From: Trametopsis cervina
Lineage: Eukaryota; Basidiomycota; Agaricomycetes; Polyporales; Irpicaceae
Direction of reading: 5' to 3'
DNA length: 64,000 nucleotides
NCBI GenBank assembly: GCA_022385755.1
Contig: MU278362.1
Span: 326,251-390,250, forward strand
The first letter of the stretch is position 1. Each line of letters opens with the position of its first letter. Below the pieces are notes generated by a model, which saw only the letters and a list, made by a program, of their open reading frames with translations, did not search any database and was not told the DNA's origin. This document shows positions 1-12,840 of the stretch, one piece after another. Both the position numbers and the translations under genes were made by a program.

Positions 1-1535
1 GGCGGCATCGACTGTGACCTAAACGTTCCATTCAGTATGCGGCATGCGCGACTCCTGGCAAAAGAAAAGAAAAGAAAAGGGACATACATGGCCTATGATA
101 CCATGTTGGGAAGTGTCGAATGGGAACGTGTAGCCAGTGACGAGACCTTTGCCTTCGGCCAAATGGGGCGCAAATACGTGGGCGGATGCTTTCTGGATGA
201 GATTGTCAGATGGTGAAGCTAGAATATGCAGAACATGGATATACCTTGAAGACATGCGACCAGAAAACCCTTGCAATATACGGATATCCGTCCTTGTCCA
301 ATCCCCCAGAATATGTAGAGGGCGTGTAGTGGGTCGCCTTTACCTACGCATTCAAATTAGACACTTCGGCTGTGTTCTTTACCAAGGAGACTTACTGAGT
401 CTGCATATTCCCAGATAACCTTCAATCCGTCGTCAGTCAGTTTGATCACGCGGCCTGAGCCGTCATCCTTGATTGCAACGAATAGTCCATGTTCGCTGAG
501 GCCGGTATCAACCAGCTCTTGGTATGCAGCACCCTTCACGGTGACCGGCTTCTCACGTAGCTCGGGAGTGAGGGCGAAAGAACGGATTTTGCCTCCTTCT
601 AGCCAGGCAACTCTGCTAACCTGCTTACCCTCCGCCACTCTCTTGACGTGCAAGATACTCTGCGGTCCATCGCCGATGCTCGAAGGGACGTCAACTGTAG
701 ACAATACCGTGCCGTCCGAGGGAGACAGGGCCACGATATGTAATGTGTAAGAGGCGAAAGATTTTGCGAGCCCGATGACGTATACGGCTGAGGATGTAGG
801 GAGGACGGTAGAGTAGATGTTCAAAGACCTGATAAACACTTGTTATGAAATTTAGGAGCGTAGAGTAACAAATGACCACTCACGTCTGGTCCGGAGCCGT
901 CCAACCCCAAGTAGTCTCCCCCGTCTGCGTGTTAATCTGACGCACGGTGTGTCCATTGGTGAGCGCGTAGACGTGTTTTGCTTCGAAGGCTAGGGACAGG
1001 CCGACAACATCCGGTTCCAGTAGCCTTCCACTCTCAGCCTTGTGCAAACGTTGCTCCGAGAGAAGATCGCCCGAGGACACGTCGAATATGCGTAAATTGG
1101 CACCTCCGACGCCCGAGACAGTTGCGACCACTAAAGCACACAGTTAGTGACGCAATCTAGGCGTATGCAACTAGTACGTACCATTATCATGTTTCTGGAA
1201 CGTAAGTATTCTGTCGCCGTCATCAAAGAGGTATCTCCAAGCTTCAAACCATGAGAAGGTACTGTGATGAGCATTACATGCCACATACCTATCGTTCCGT
1301 TCTCCGGGTGCAAAGCGGCAAGGACATTGCTGGCGGTTGCTGTAAGCACAAGACTCCTCGTAGCACCATCCTCTTCAATCCGGTGGAATATAGGGAGCAG
1401 CCCTCGGTTTCCTGTGAGAGTATCGCCGATGTGCGTCTTGTGCCAGTCGACGACGCCGACCTCCGATGACTTAATCGCAAGCGAGACACATGGGAGTATA
1501 AAAGAGACAGCTAATCGCGCCCAAAAGGACGGCAT
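1..1535 (-). CDS. EMC1: ER membrane protein complex subunit 1 (EMC1), 5' part; gene continues beyond the left edge
   Basis: EMC1 is the large lumenal/membrane subunit of the EMC, which inserts tail-anchored and multipass proteins into the ER membrane. The start at 1535 gives a hydrophobic N-terminus (SFILPCVSLAIKS, a signal peptide) followed at once by the family's opening VGVVDWHKTHIGD and the PQQ-like beta-propeller. I resolve seven exons from splice signals and frame: 1535-1289, 1241-1182, 1130-884, 828-396, 343-245, 192-88 and 18-1 (incomplete). The later exons carry the segments GLDKDGYPYIARV and GLVTGYTFPFDT, typical of the DUF1620-side half of EMC1. The C-terminal domain and membrane span lie outside the window. 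Assignment rests on recalled family sequence, not a search. Confidence 0.87.
60..80. repeat. AAAAG pentanucleotide run
   Basis: Four tandem copies of AAAAG lie inside the last visible EMC1 intron (87-19 on the minus strand). Read on the minus strand this is a pyrimidine tract a little upstream of the 3' splice site, so it may simply be the polypyrimidine tract of that intron. Confidence 0.7.
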
Positions 1536-1823
1536 GCCAAAGTAGTCGCTCTGTCACCGGCAAAGGAGAGCAGAAAAGTGTGGCGGAAGGGGTGGGTCGG
1601 TGGTAACGAGTAAAGCATTCAGCCAACGCTCAGCTCAAGTTTCATGGGCGTCTACCTCTCAGAATTGTCCGTCATACCTCTGACAGCCGTTATAGCAGCG
1701 AGAATGGTATGAAGCACCAAGCAATGCTACACGACCCATACCCATAATAAATATGCTCGGTACTAACGTACATACGGTAAACCGAGAAGTGACACGCGAA
1801 TGGGGATTGAGATAAACTGTAGA

Positions 1824-4800
1824 CTATACCTCGTACGGAGGAGGAGTATCGAACTGCTCATTCTGGAGGGATTGCATAGTCCGTCTGAGACTTTCGAGCT
1901 CGGCCCGTAGCCCTACGTGAGTGATGCGAACGGCCGCGGCGTTTTGTTCGGGGCCATCGGACGACGATGGAGGGTTCGGAGGGTCTTGGTCCGGAAGTTG
2001 TTCGGCGGAGCTCCTCGTAGTATCGTCCTGCTCGGTGCCAGATCGACGCCAGCATGAACGGATGAAAAATAAAGCAAGGACTAGCCCCACTACTCCTGCG
2101 ATAACCACGCCAACTATGGTCCCAGTATTGCGACGACTCTTCGAAACGGGAATTGCTGGTGTAGTTGTGGGAGAAACGTATGTGATGCTAACAGTTGGGA
2201 TACTAAGAGGTGTATGAGGAAGAGAGTATACTTTCTCCGAAAGACACTCACGTCAAAGCCAAGGGAGCAAATACGCCGCCCACGCCAGGACTTTTGATAG
2301 TGGTGTTAATACGCAAAGTGTGGCATAGCGAAAATCGCAGGTTTCATACCTAGCTGCCTTGTCGGTTACATTCCCTCCGGAAGATAAGGGAAACTTGACA
2401 GGAAAGATATTGCCGGACAGATTCTGTGATGCGCGTGACCAAATAGGAGAGATCAGGCCGTCCCGCACAGACGAATCGGCAGAGTCAAGAGAAGCAGCAG
2501 TAAACAAGGTCCAAACTTCAAATGGACGTTGAGTTTCTAACAACATGGTATCGCTGCGAGACCAACTCGCCTGTATTGCCCACAGGAGGTGTTGCCGCGG
2601 CCGAGTCGCTGTCTATTGAAACACCATCTGAATCGCATAGGGTCAGCCACGGGTTACAAGGAATGCTGCACGGATCACGCTACGTACTTTTATTGACGAC
2701 ACTACCGCTGAGATTCGCCAGAAAGGCAGCCTCATTGCGATAAACCTACGAATAAATCGGCTAGACACGATTCGTCCCATATCATCCCAGAAGGAAAGTA
2801 CCCACCGAGTCAGGAATGAGATTCGTCTTGAGCCACTTATCTGCGAAGAGATTGTATGGCAAGGTCCATGACGAGTTTCCGGATCCGTAATTGGAGAGGA
2901 GATGTATTGGAGAGGAAGGATCGGTGGATAACGCCAGAGAGCTCCACGCGTCCGCGTATGCGGCGGCAGTTTTCTAAAAGCCCGGACATTTGGTTGAGCA
3001 CCAGTCAGATGGTACAAGTAACCGAGCAGGAGCTCACAGAGTAAAATTCAGCATCTGACTGCATGCTGAGCGCATCACTTATTTTTGCCATAGCTTGAAT
3101 TCCGATGATCCCTTTGATGGCTAGGTTGGTCGAGTTAGGCTTGCTAATCTGGTCTGCAGTTAATCTATCGGAGGGCGTGAGGGCTATGTCGATCATCATG
3201 ACAAGATGATTTACTGGTTGGCAGGCACTGGCAGCGTGTTTGCTACTAGGTAATCACTCCATCCTTTCAGAAGTTGATACTGTATACCCATCAGCCGCAA
3301 AAGCCGTGTTGTTACATCTGTGTGACGCACATATTTCGATAATATTGCCCCATCGCCATTGGCTTGAGCATAAGCTAGAGTCATGATCATCATGTTTCCA
3401 GTCTCTAAAAATAAATCTCACCGTCAGTTCACCTCGAAACGAGTAATAATAGTAACACTTACGCTCAACTTCTTCGTTGTGTGGCAGGCTGTTACCAGTA
3501 GCGTTGGGGTAATTAAGACCTTGAGAGTGTGAACTTGGCAGAAAAGGCGTACAAGACGGTAGGACGTACCTAGATCCGCAGGTGCATATGGGAACGTCCA
3601 GAATCGGGAACTGCTGAACTCAAGGAGTGGTTCAAGCAAGTAGCGACCATATGTCACGTTCATATAGAGATAAGCCGGGAAAGATGCGTATAGCAATTCC
3701 ACAGGACTGACACGGCTATGATACATGGCAATATTTGTATCAGCAGAGAACACTGACAAACAGAAAGAGTAACTTACGCCTGGGGGAGGCTCCCGGTGTC
3801 TCTCATAAACATTTTCACGTCAGTCTCAGAGCTTGGGGAGATTGTCAACTCTGTGCCTGCCATAGCCTGACGCGCCGCAAGGGAGATCAGATCCGCATAG
3901 TGAGGCGAGATACGCGACGCATTTTGCAGGAGAGCGGTATCCAGCACGACTGCCCTGTTGAACGCACTGGGAAAGTCTGTGAGAAAGGCAGAGGCCTGGA
4001 TGATGCATATGAGCGCCCAAGTGTCATGTCACGAACTGCACGAAATTCACATACAGCATCTTCCGACGTTCCGTAAACGGATTTCCAATACGGCTCCCTC
4101 ATCTCAACTGTGCCACTCGGTGTTATGTAAGCCACTACGGGGTCGCGAAGTATGCCTATTGACCAAACGATAGGATCGGTGAAGCTGCCACTGACCACTC
4201 CAAGGTCCTGGGCAAGAGCGAACGACCAGAAAGGTCTGTTACCAGCGGGTCAGCGTCCCCAGCATGTCTGCTGGATAGAGGAGGCTCACTTGTCGATGAT
4301 CCCAGGGCTCATAACAGCTGTATTTGTGAGGCTGCCCAATGAAACAAACAGCGTGCGGCAGTTATCATCTCCGCCAACCATGTATGTGACGTTGGTGCCC
4401 TGCATAGAGCTCAGCCTCGCTATCATTGCAGAAAGAGCGCGTTCGTACCCGCTGTATGCCAAAGAAAGTCGCGCCATCTGATGCTTGTCCGTTGATCTCT
4501 CCAAGAGGAACGGGATTGACCAACTCTTGACGATGAATAATGACCTGGTCAGTAGCAATGACATCCCAGCTCACGGACTGGTCACGATCTCCAGATGACC
4601 ATTCTGCACGGTTACTCAATCATATGGTCGAACCAGAACCTGCCCCGGTCAGAATACTCACCTCCGGTGATATCGGAATAGACTTGTACGGTGTGGTTTT
4701 TCCCATCATTGCTCCTGGCTTGGAGAGACATATAAGAAAGGGGCAAAGACTGACGAACATGATCGGATGGCTATAATGAAACATCAGAGATTATTGACGC

Positions 4801-5299
4801 AATCATTGGCCGGAGAATTATGCACCTCAATAGGAGAGAGGAATGTGAGAATCAAGTCTATCGGGCCTGCTGTCATGTTCATGATAGTTCTAGTAGGGGT
4901 AAGTTGGATATTGGTCAAGACCGCACGGTTGAGCCCGGCAGGAACGAGCGAGTCTCCAAGGAACTTGAAGGTTTCGTTGTCGATTCTTATGAGACCAGCC
5001 CAGCCAAATAGCTAGTAAAACACTGAATAATGAACTTCATAACCCGGCGTGTTGTAACTCACCGCATTGGAATAATGCATTGGCCATGTTGCAGGTGCAC
5101 GGACGAGGGTAGGGTCGGATGGGTCGGTATTATTTAGTGGGATATTGGTAGTATTCATCCACGCGTTGAGGTATGGTGAACGAACAGAGATGGGAACGAA
5201 CGAGGTCCATAATGCGGGGCTGCCTTTGAGCTGCCCCAGGACGAGAACACGAAGTAAGGAGAGGAAAAGCACAGCCGTTTGAGGCCATCCGAGCAGCAT
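1824..5299 (-). CDS. gtaA: GtaA-type glutaminase (DUF5127/DUF4965/DUF1793) with C-terminal membrane anchor
   Basis: Predicted extracellular L-glutamine amidohydrolase of the fungal GtaA family. The start at 5299 gives a signal peptide (hydrophobic run TAVLFLSLLRVLVLG). About 15 exons follow; clear ones are 5299-5063, 5011-4826, 4603-4449 and 4399-4290. Family landmarks in order: VRSPYLNAW, GWAGLIRIDN, FWSFALAQDLG, DTALLQNAS, PVELLYASFP, NYPNATGN, GNMMIMTLAYAQANGDG, NLAIKGIIGIQAMAKIS and LPYNLFADKWLK. Unlike the secreted Aspergillus enzymes as I recall them, the last exon adds a Thr/Pro spacer, a membrane span (VVGLVLALFF region, near 2060-2110) and a basic, then Ser/Pro-rich, cytoplasmic tail ending TPPPYEV. 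Exon edges around 2500-2700 are unresolved: a short segment there reads better in another frame. The rest of the frame is consistent. Confidence 0.85.
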
Positions 5300-6130
5300 C
5301 TATGACCTCCAAAAGACGAAGATGTGTTAGTGGTAGCTTCCCTTCGAGGACGGTAGTAGCAAGAAAGCCGTCGATAGTCTGGGCATTTTCTGGGATGGCT
5401 GGGCTCTCGACAAGGAGCGATGAAGTAGTACCTCGCGGCAATGAATCCATGGCATCTGTGATGCAACAAAATCATCCATCTACAGCGATGGCATATCGTG
5501 TTAGGATAGTTAGTTAGTACCTATGGCTAAGACCACCGGCGAACGTAAAAGATGGGCCGCGCGCACTCAATCTGAGACGGATCCAGTGTTCGTGGCAAAT
5601 GCGCATAAAAATAAGCCATAATCGAGGTGAGACTGCGGCGACAGCTATCATTATGATGTGCCTATGTAATATCCCGGTGAATGACGGATCCGCAGACACC
5701 AGAAATTCAGACAATCCTGCGGCCATCATCTGTAAGGGGCATATATAGTACAAATCGACCTGGTACATACCTTGGCTTGTTGAATAGGTAATTGGTACAC
5801 ATTTCAGCACAGTATTTCCCACTATGCGGTGCGGTGTAGCATTACGTGTTGTAAAGCGCATTGGCAGCTGTTGGCAGAGAGTGAGAGACCTGCAATTCCG
5901 TGGGCGTTAACGCGTTGGTGGGCGGTACGCTGTTTCAATGCCGCCTTTTTCTCACTGTGTCGCCGCGGTACTGTAACATTTGAACACACTGCCTGTTGTT
6001 ATGCTATTGCTCCTTTCTTGCAGTAGACATGCAGACATGAAGTGTAAGTGTGCCGAATTAAAGGTCAACCTTCAATCACGACGACGGTCTGTTCCTCGCA
6101 AGACTCACTGGCGCAACGTCGCCCGTAACG
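5300..6130. other. Spacer upstream of gtaA and of the first dynamin-like gene
   Basis: This is the shared 5' region of two divergent genes. An open frame on the minus strand (5861-5514) encodes a hydrophobic patch, but it has no recognisable domain, no good splice partner and no homologue I recognise, so I do not call it a gene. No TATA element or other site stands out. Confidence 0.5.
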
Positions 6131-9100
6131 ATGTCGTCTATACTGAACAAGACTTCATATGCTAAACGACGTCAAGAGCACCTGTCTCTCATCAATCAAC
6201 TGAGGGCCATTGGGTAGGCTTTTCACTTCACGGAACGCACATCGTTCTGCTCATACGGGTATTTTACAGAGCACAGGCCGACTTGGACCTCCCTCGTGTC
6301 GTTGTCATTGGGAACCAAAGTGCTGGAAAATCGAGTCTTGTTGAAGCCATGTCAGGTGTACGTAGTGTATTACCCTTTCAAACCAGAATGCACTAACATC
6401 TCACCACCCGAAGATCACTGTTCCCCGAGATGCTGGCACCTGCACGCGTTGTCCTATTGAATGTCGCATGTCTGCTAGTGCGGCCACTCAGCAATGGTCC
6501 TGCCAGATATATATTCGATGGGAATTTACGAGCGATGGGTTTCTTGCGGCGGACATCCGTGAAACACCCTTTGGTAGTCGCATTACGGACAAAGCTGATA
6601 TAGAGCTCATGCTCCGACGGGCACAAGCAGCCGTTCTGAATCCAGAAAAGAATAGCGATAGTTTTGTGAGGATGTCGCTCGAGGAGATGCAGCTCCTCGC
6701 AAAAGACCAATTATGCTTTTCCCGCAACGTCGTCTGCGTCGACCTATCTGCACCTGATATGACAAACCTCGCATTTATTGATTTGCCAGGTACGCGATGA
6801 CTTATATTGTTCACATGTTCACATTTTCATTATCTACCATCAGGTGTAATTCAGAATGCTTCTGCAGACGTTGTAGATATGGTTGAGGAGCTAGTGTCAT
6901 CTCATATCAAAGGGAACTGTATCATCCTTGTGACCTTGCCAATGAGCGGTATGTCGTATTTCATATACAGCTCACCGCGGACTAACCGAACGCACATAGA
7001 CGACATAGAGAACCAGAAAGCAATGCGGCTCGCTCAGCAAGCTGATCCTGACGGCCAAAGAACGATAGGTGAGCTTTGTAAATTATCTCGTCGCATAGGC
7101 AGCATTACCAACGGTGATAGGTGTACTCACGAAACCTGATACCATCCCCGCTGGATCAACAAGATCCAAAGCACTTTGGCTCGATGTCATCGAGGGTCGT
7201 CGCTTCCCCCTTAAACTCGGCTATTACTGCACCCGCCAGCCAGATGAGGACGAGAGAGGATCTCACATCACTCATGTAGCCGCACGAGCTGCCGAATCCA
7301 CTTTCTTCAACGCAACATCACCCTGGGATTCTTCGACTCACTCAGAGCGTTTCGGAACTCACAATCTAGTGACGGCCCTCAGCGGACATCTTACTAGGAT
7401 AATAGACGACAGGTATCGTTGGTCCTGTATGATCTCGCGAAACCTATGGACTTACCGTCTCTGTAGTTTACCAAAGCTTACTGCAGAGACGAATCGGCTG
7501 TTAGAGGCCTGTGGCAATCGACTCCATGAGCTCCCTCCGCCGATCACATCTGAGCCCTTTACGTTTATCCTCAACCTCGTGCAAATGTTCTCCATGAAGT
7601 TGCGCGCGACGATTGAGGGGCACCACGACGCTGTCAAACTGGTTTAGAGCAATCGCATAACTTATGCCGATCTGAAGAAGGATATTCGAAACACCGCCCC
7701 AGTGTTTGTTCCATCCCCTATCACTCTTGATTCGGCCACGTTGCCTAAAGAACTGGTTGCCCTGGAAGAAGGTGAGATAGTTCAAGGCATTGCCACCGGG
7801 CATCAGATTCCGTTTAGTGAAGTACGCAAAAGGATCCAGGGGTATTTTCGCGTTCATTTACCGTTTTGAAGGCTCGAGCTGAGATTCCCGCGTCTAGGCT
7901 TGTTAGTCGTGAACTTCCGGATAACGTACCATATGCAGCCAAATTATCACTAATCAAGGATTTTCAACGATCCTGGCCGACTATCATTGACAATTGCGCC
8001 CAAAAGCTATTCGGCAGCTTACGGAAAACGGCTAGCAGCCTTGCTCATGCACAGTTTGGCGAACATAAGCACTTGAAAAGTGCGGTAATGTTTGTGGTTC
8101 TTATTTTCGATCCACTCTTAGTTGACGAACAAACACTTCAGGACAGCCGTGAACGCTCTTATGCAGCTAAAGTATGCCGAAACAGCCAAACAACTCAACA
8201 AGCTGATGAAGTATGAGTCGAGCGCGTACTCGCAGAATGATCATTACCTGCTGGATGCAAAAGAGCACTTCATCGCTCAATACAAAACGCAGCACACCCG
8301 TGCTACAGAGTTATATCGCAGTTCTTTGGCTTTTGTTCCCAATGTTACTTCGATGAGTGACCCATTTAAGCTCAGCCGAGGTAAGCGACGTACAACCCTT
8401 CGTTCGATCTACCACATTGTTCACTGCCTCCGCAAGGTCTCAGCTACGAAAGCCCTGGTACCTCATCTGTGCAACTAGGCTATCAACCAGTAACACATAT
8501 CGAACCTATTGACCAAACGCTCTGTTTCGTGTCTATATCTTGCCTCAAGGATCTTTGTTCATGGTCTCATGAAGTCTGTCCTTCTGCATTCTACGCCAAA
8601 CCCATACTGATAATACCATCATAGGAATTGCGTGTGACAGACTATCAAGAGGGACGGAAAGCACTTTCAGAATTCACCGCCACAGAAGCTGCCAAACCTT
8701 TCCTTTTGTTGACTCCGTTAGCACGTCAGCATGAAGAGGCAATTGTGTTAGCTGGACTCAAGCGACTCGGGTTCGGTAATGTAACAGCAGCAGATTTTCA
8801 TAGGCTGCAACCCAGAGATGAATACGAAAAGGAGATCGTGGTCATGGCGGAAGTACGCGCATATTTCAAGGTGGCATACAAGGTACGCTCAATTACTGCA
8901 CAATATTACACACTATGTTAACATACCATTCAGCGCATCATCGACTACATACCGCTGGTGATCGACCATGAACTGCTGTATGCATTGGCAGATGAACTGC
9001 CGTCCTACTTGATAAAGGCGCTCGGACTAAGTGATATGACTGAGGCCGTTTCCAAGTGTGAGTTCTATCTTGCTCAGGACCCCAGCATCGTGGCCGAGCG

Positions 9101-9164
9101 GAAGGAGTTGACCATCCGAAAGGAGCGGCTGTTGAGCATACAGGCCGAACTGGAGAGTATTTGA
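6131..9164 (+). pseudogene. Mx/dynamin-like large GTPase, copy 1, interrupted by an in-frame TAG
   Basis: Twelve exons: 6131-6213, 6270-6357, 6414-6789, 6844-6948, 7000-7068, 7121-7412, 7467-7841, 7898-8089, 8142-8380, 8437-8573, 8625-8882 and 8934-9164. They total 815 codons. The product has a dynamin GTPase domain with intact P-loop GNQSAGKSS, switch I threonine in GTCTRCP, DLPG and G4 TKPD. The stalk and a GED-like end (MAEVRAYFKVAYKRIIDY) follow. No PH or proline-rich domain is present, as in Mx-type proteins. Codon 398 (7645-7647) is TAG where the paralogue at 17.0-20.1 kb has glutamine in an otherwise collinear alignment. Without readthrough the product would be the GTPase domain plus a stalk stub. 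All splice sites look usable, so this is a young lesion, or an assembly or base-call error. Such proteins act on intracellular membranes or against genetic parasites; the role here is unknown. Confidence 0.8.
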
Positions 9165-12100
9165 TGTAGACCGTTATATTCCTGTCCTTCAGTACAGTCG
9201 CCATACATAGTATACATCTTCATTGTTCGATCGTCAAATCATGGCCTTGACGTGTTCCTTGCGAACCCAGTCTCTCTGAGTATTGCATGCCAGGGGTTTC
9301 CATCGACCTCATGAGCTCGTTAGGAAGGATGTCAGAATCGCGGCGGCATAGGACTGCTACTGCTGTATTCACGGACGAGGTCAGGCACAGCACGTCCAAT
9401 GCACCAACTTGACCCTGAACTCGTCTGCAGCGATATCAGTGTCACCTGGCTCTCCGACGCTGGCACGCCCTACACGATTCTTGGTGTGTGCCACTCTTCT
9501 CCATGTGGTACCTCTGTTGAAGACAAGTTCGGAGCGGCGTTCACTCTGCCACGAGTCTTCTGAGCTTGTGGGAGGATTGCGCTGGATAGCAAACTTCCTG
9601 TTGTCTTGTGCGTCAGAGAAACCGTCGCGGAGCGTACGGCTAACGAGACCGCTGAGCGAGCTGAAGCCCGTTCGCAAGCCTGATTAGCGTCGGGACGGTT
9701 GCGTCGGCCCAGGTGCAAGAGGCTCATGTCGACATTCGCGTGTAGCTCTGTGCACATCGTGGTTGTATGCGGGCGGATGTAGCTGACTGTTCTGTTACCA
9801 GCAACCCTAGCGGACGTTGATAGGTTACTTGTGGGGGGCACGTCGTTAAAGCTTGAGTCCGCGAGCAGCAAACGGGTGTAAATTGGGGACGACAGGGAAG
9901 GTGCACATGTAATGCATAGACGAACTTTGAGATGAACTTCGCACGATTCGCTCGACTACGGAGTGGACGTCCCAGAAATCTCTCCAGTAGATGGAATGGT
10001 GGGCGTCGAGTCGCTCCATGCGTGACGGCTTTCTGCTGGGGCGTTGTTTCGGAGTGTGCATAATTCGCGAGGGGTAGAGAGGGTGTCACAAGTCGATCTT
10101 CACGAGGGGTCGGCGAGCACGTCAGCATATCGAACTCCGTTGCAGCGGGAGGTATCGTCGAGAGTCGTTGACCGAGGTGCTGTCGGAGTTCTGCAAGTTG
10201 TACAAGGAGGCCATGAAGAGGTAATAGAGCGGTGCGTCGTAGGAGGTATACCCTGGGCCATCCTGTATAGTAAGATAAAATAAAGACAGGACGCACCATT
10301 CGACGCGCAAACATCTCTCGTGCTTTCCTAGCCGGCCAACACTCCTGAATTCCTGATCTTCGTTCGTATGAGATGTTTTGCAGAGGGTTTGTAGTCCATC
10401 ACTTGAAGAGGGTCGAGGCGAGGAGCAGCATCGGAGCAGTAGCAGAGTAAAGGTAAGCGTTGGCGTAGGTGCGAACGCTTACGTTCATTACGGGAGCTGA
10501 AACTTAACGTAAGGCCACGATTCGTGGGCGCTCTCCTCTCTCTCTTTCTGTATGGCCGCTGTCGCTAGAGTCAAATGGTTCCTCATCGATCATCCAGCTT
10601 GGTCTCATCCATGTACATCCTCAGCATCTGCGTCCTGCATGCTCCGTCCTCAAGACGTTAATTCTCAAGCAAACGCTTCTGCATGATCGCGAGCGTCATA
10701 GTTCGATGTCTCTGAGCCTCTGGTTCTGCTTGTTTTTCTTTATGGGCCACCGGACGACTCGCAAAACGCCTTAAAACCTCTCCGGGCGAGATTCTGTCGG
10801 GGGGACGGTTGGCAGGCTATCTGTCCACAAGCCGCTACGGCGCAGGTTGCATACGCGGAGGCAGAACAGCATCACGTGTGATTCTGTTTGTAATGGACAG
10901 GAGTCGGGTGAGACAGGGGCATAAATACGGACCCACGAACACACCTAAACACGAACAGGCAACCGATGTCCTTCATGTTCATTCTGGCGGGTGAGATCCT
11001 CCTCGCGGCGAACGCAAGCTCTATTGAATGGAGATTTCACGCGGCTTAGCATAACTGCGAGTAACAGGAGGCAAACTGTGGGTGACCCTTGCCTTTCGTG
11101 GGCGGGCGGACTTGCTAACCTCCACTGGATTATCAGCAACGGAGATGATATACACGGCACCACATACCTCAGTATGATCCAGGACAGTATAGAGATGTCC
11201 AGGGGGGATTTCATCCCCATTCAACACTCCAGACTGTTGAATGAGGATGGTTTCCTGAGGATATTTCTAACCTCCCCTGGACCCTTTTTCTTTCACGGAA
11301 GGCGTTGCTACAAATAGCAACCGCACGCACCACGTTCGTAAGTACATTGCTTCGGAAGAGGCTGGATCCTATGTCCCACCTCAATACAATTTGTATTCCA
11401 TGACGATCCCTCACGATTTCTGCCCACTGCGTATATGCGTGACATGCACGCAGCGTAGAGCTAGAAGAATCCGTTCGGTCGACAGGTGAGCTGCTCTCCC
11501 CTCATAATTATCGCAACCTGAAGCCTCGTAAGTTAGATTCACGGTGAAGATGATATGAGGCGCACCCAAGTGCAAGACCTGTCTTGCGTACGAGGCTACC
11601 ACTCGATACATAGCGGCACTGTCGGACGGTATTGAAAGACCTTCATAATACATTCTATAAGACGTCACTGAGGCCACCAGACCCACTCTTTTTACTTACG
11701 CTCCCGGACCTGATGAACGGCGCACACCCAGGTGCAAGGTCTTTGCTGCGAACAATCAGCTCACGACAGACGACGATCCTTCGAATAGCATCGCTAGAGC
11801 CTCACAAACGTATCTTCCAAGTGCGTTGGCGAAGACCTCAAGTATTCCCCCGATATTCACGCTCCTGTGCCTTAGGAACGGCCATGGCCTATATGCGTTA
11901 CAGGTGGCCATGCATCGGGTTCGGTGGTTCATAGATTTATCTGGCGGCAGTACGGCCACGTATACGTGGCCGATGGGAATCACCTTTGGGCCAATAAGAA
12001 TGGGTCGTCAACGCACGAAGGACAGTTGTGTGTGCAAGGATCCCTTCGTGAGTTCGATGGTCTATCAGTGAGATGACAACGACTTACTTGAGGTTGAGTC

Positions 12101-12840
12101 AAAGTACTCCTTCGTGTCCCGCATGCCCCAGTTTCGCGCGAGAAGTGGTCGATACTCCGTAGTGGAAACAAAGAGTGTTCGCCTTCATTGTTAGACTTAC
12201 AGCGGTGCCGCACCATGACTCCCACGGCGCGCGAGTCGGGATACACAAACCGCTGATGGATGCCAATTTCGTTGGCTACACGGGCAAGGGCTGGAAGCTT
12301 TGAGAAGGCGGTGAACAAGAGTGCGTCCCTGACATATCTTCGTCCTCGTTTTGCACATGTGATGGATGCTGATTGCTTGGATATAATTCTTGCAGGTCAC
12401 GGTCACAGACGAAGATGTAAACGTCCCGGTGTCATGCCGTCCCTTGGATGAACGCGTCCCACGAGGCGTAAAAAGCTGTCCTGGAATTCGATTGAAGGCT
12501 TTGAATGCGGGGATAGCGCAAAATTAGTTTTGTAGCCCTCCACATCAAAAAACCGGCCGTGTAAGAATTGGGACAAAGGCGACTTGGTTTCGTGAGGCCA
12601 CACTCCTATACTTAAAGACAGTACCATCGCCTCGTCTTTCTCTACCCTAAGCCTCTCCCGCAGCCCTCCTGTCGTCGACTTCGTGTGAAGTGTACCCAAA
12701 GCCACGCTTGCCTAACAGCCTCTCGACATTAAACTAAAGCTACTCATCTCTTAGACGCATCACTTATCTCTATTTCTCATCGCCGACACCATCTCCCTCG
12801 ACTCTTATCCCCTATATCACCCCACTTCTTATACTTTACC
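9165..12840. other. Low-coding interval between dynamin copy 1 and the zinc-finger gene
   Basis: This 3.7 kb has only short, frame-switching ORFs. On the minus strand fragments that read like protein occur at about 9381-9677, 9846-10061, 11021-11227, 11211-11414, 11411-11686, 11980-12318 and 12403-12705. I could not join them with convincing splice sites into a long frame, and I recognise no domain in any. A decayed gene or several small lineage-specific genes are both possible. No transposase, integrase or reverse transcriptase motif was found. Confidence 0.4.
11021..12705 (-). pseudogene. Possible decayed or unresolved minus-strand gene, product unknown
   Basis: Successive minus-strand frames look protein-like, for example SFLRLVGRVHPRDG near 12440, ANEIGIHQRFVYPDSR near 12250 and HLYTVLDHTEVCGAVY near 11180. 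Each is broken by stops before the next, and no single set of GT..AG introns restores one frame. I do not recognise the family. The call is only that this stretch looks more coding than random spacer; the true limits, the number of genes and even the strand are uncertain. Confidence 0.25.

Noticed and set aside
5514..5861. Hydrophobic minus-strand ORF
   Set aside because: Lies in a 5' flank, has no domain and no convincing exon partner; its hydrophobicity alone is not evidence.
7633..7647. A 15-base GT..AG segment that would remove the TAG of dynamin copy 1
   Set aside because: Far below the length of any spliceosomal intron in this window, and the paralogue has coding sequence at the same place.
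9724..10314. 196-codon minus-strand ORF
   Set aside because: Composition is Arg/Leu/Pro/Thr-rich without any motif, and other frames of the same stretch look equally protein-like.
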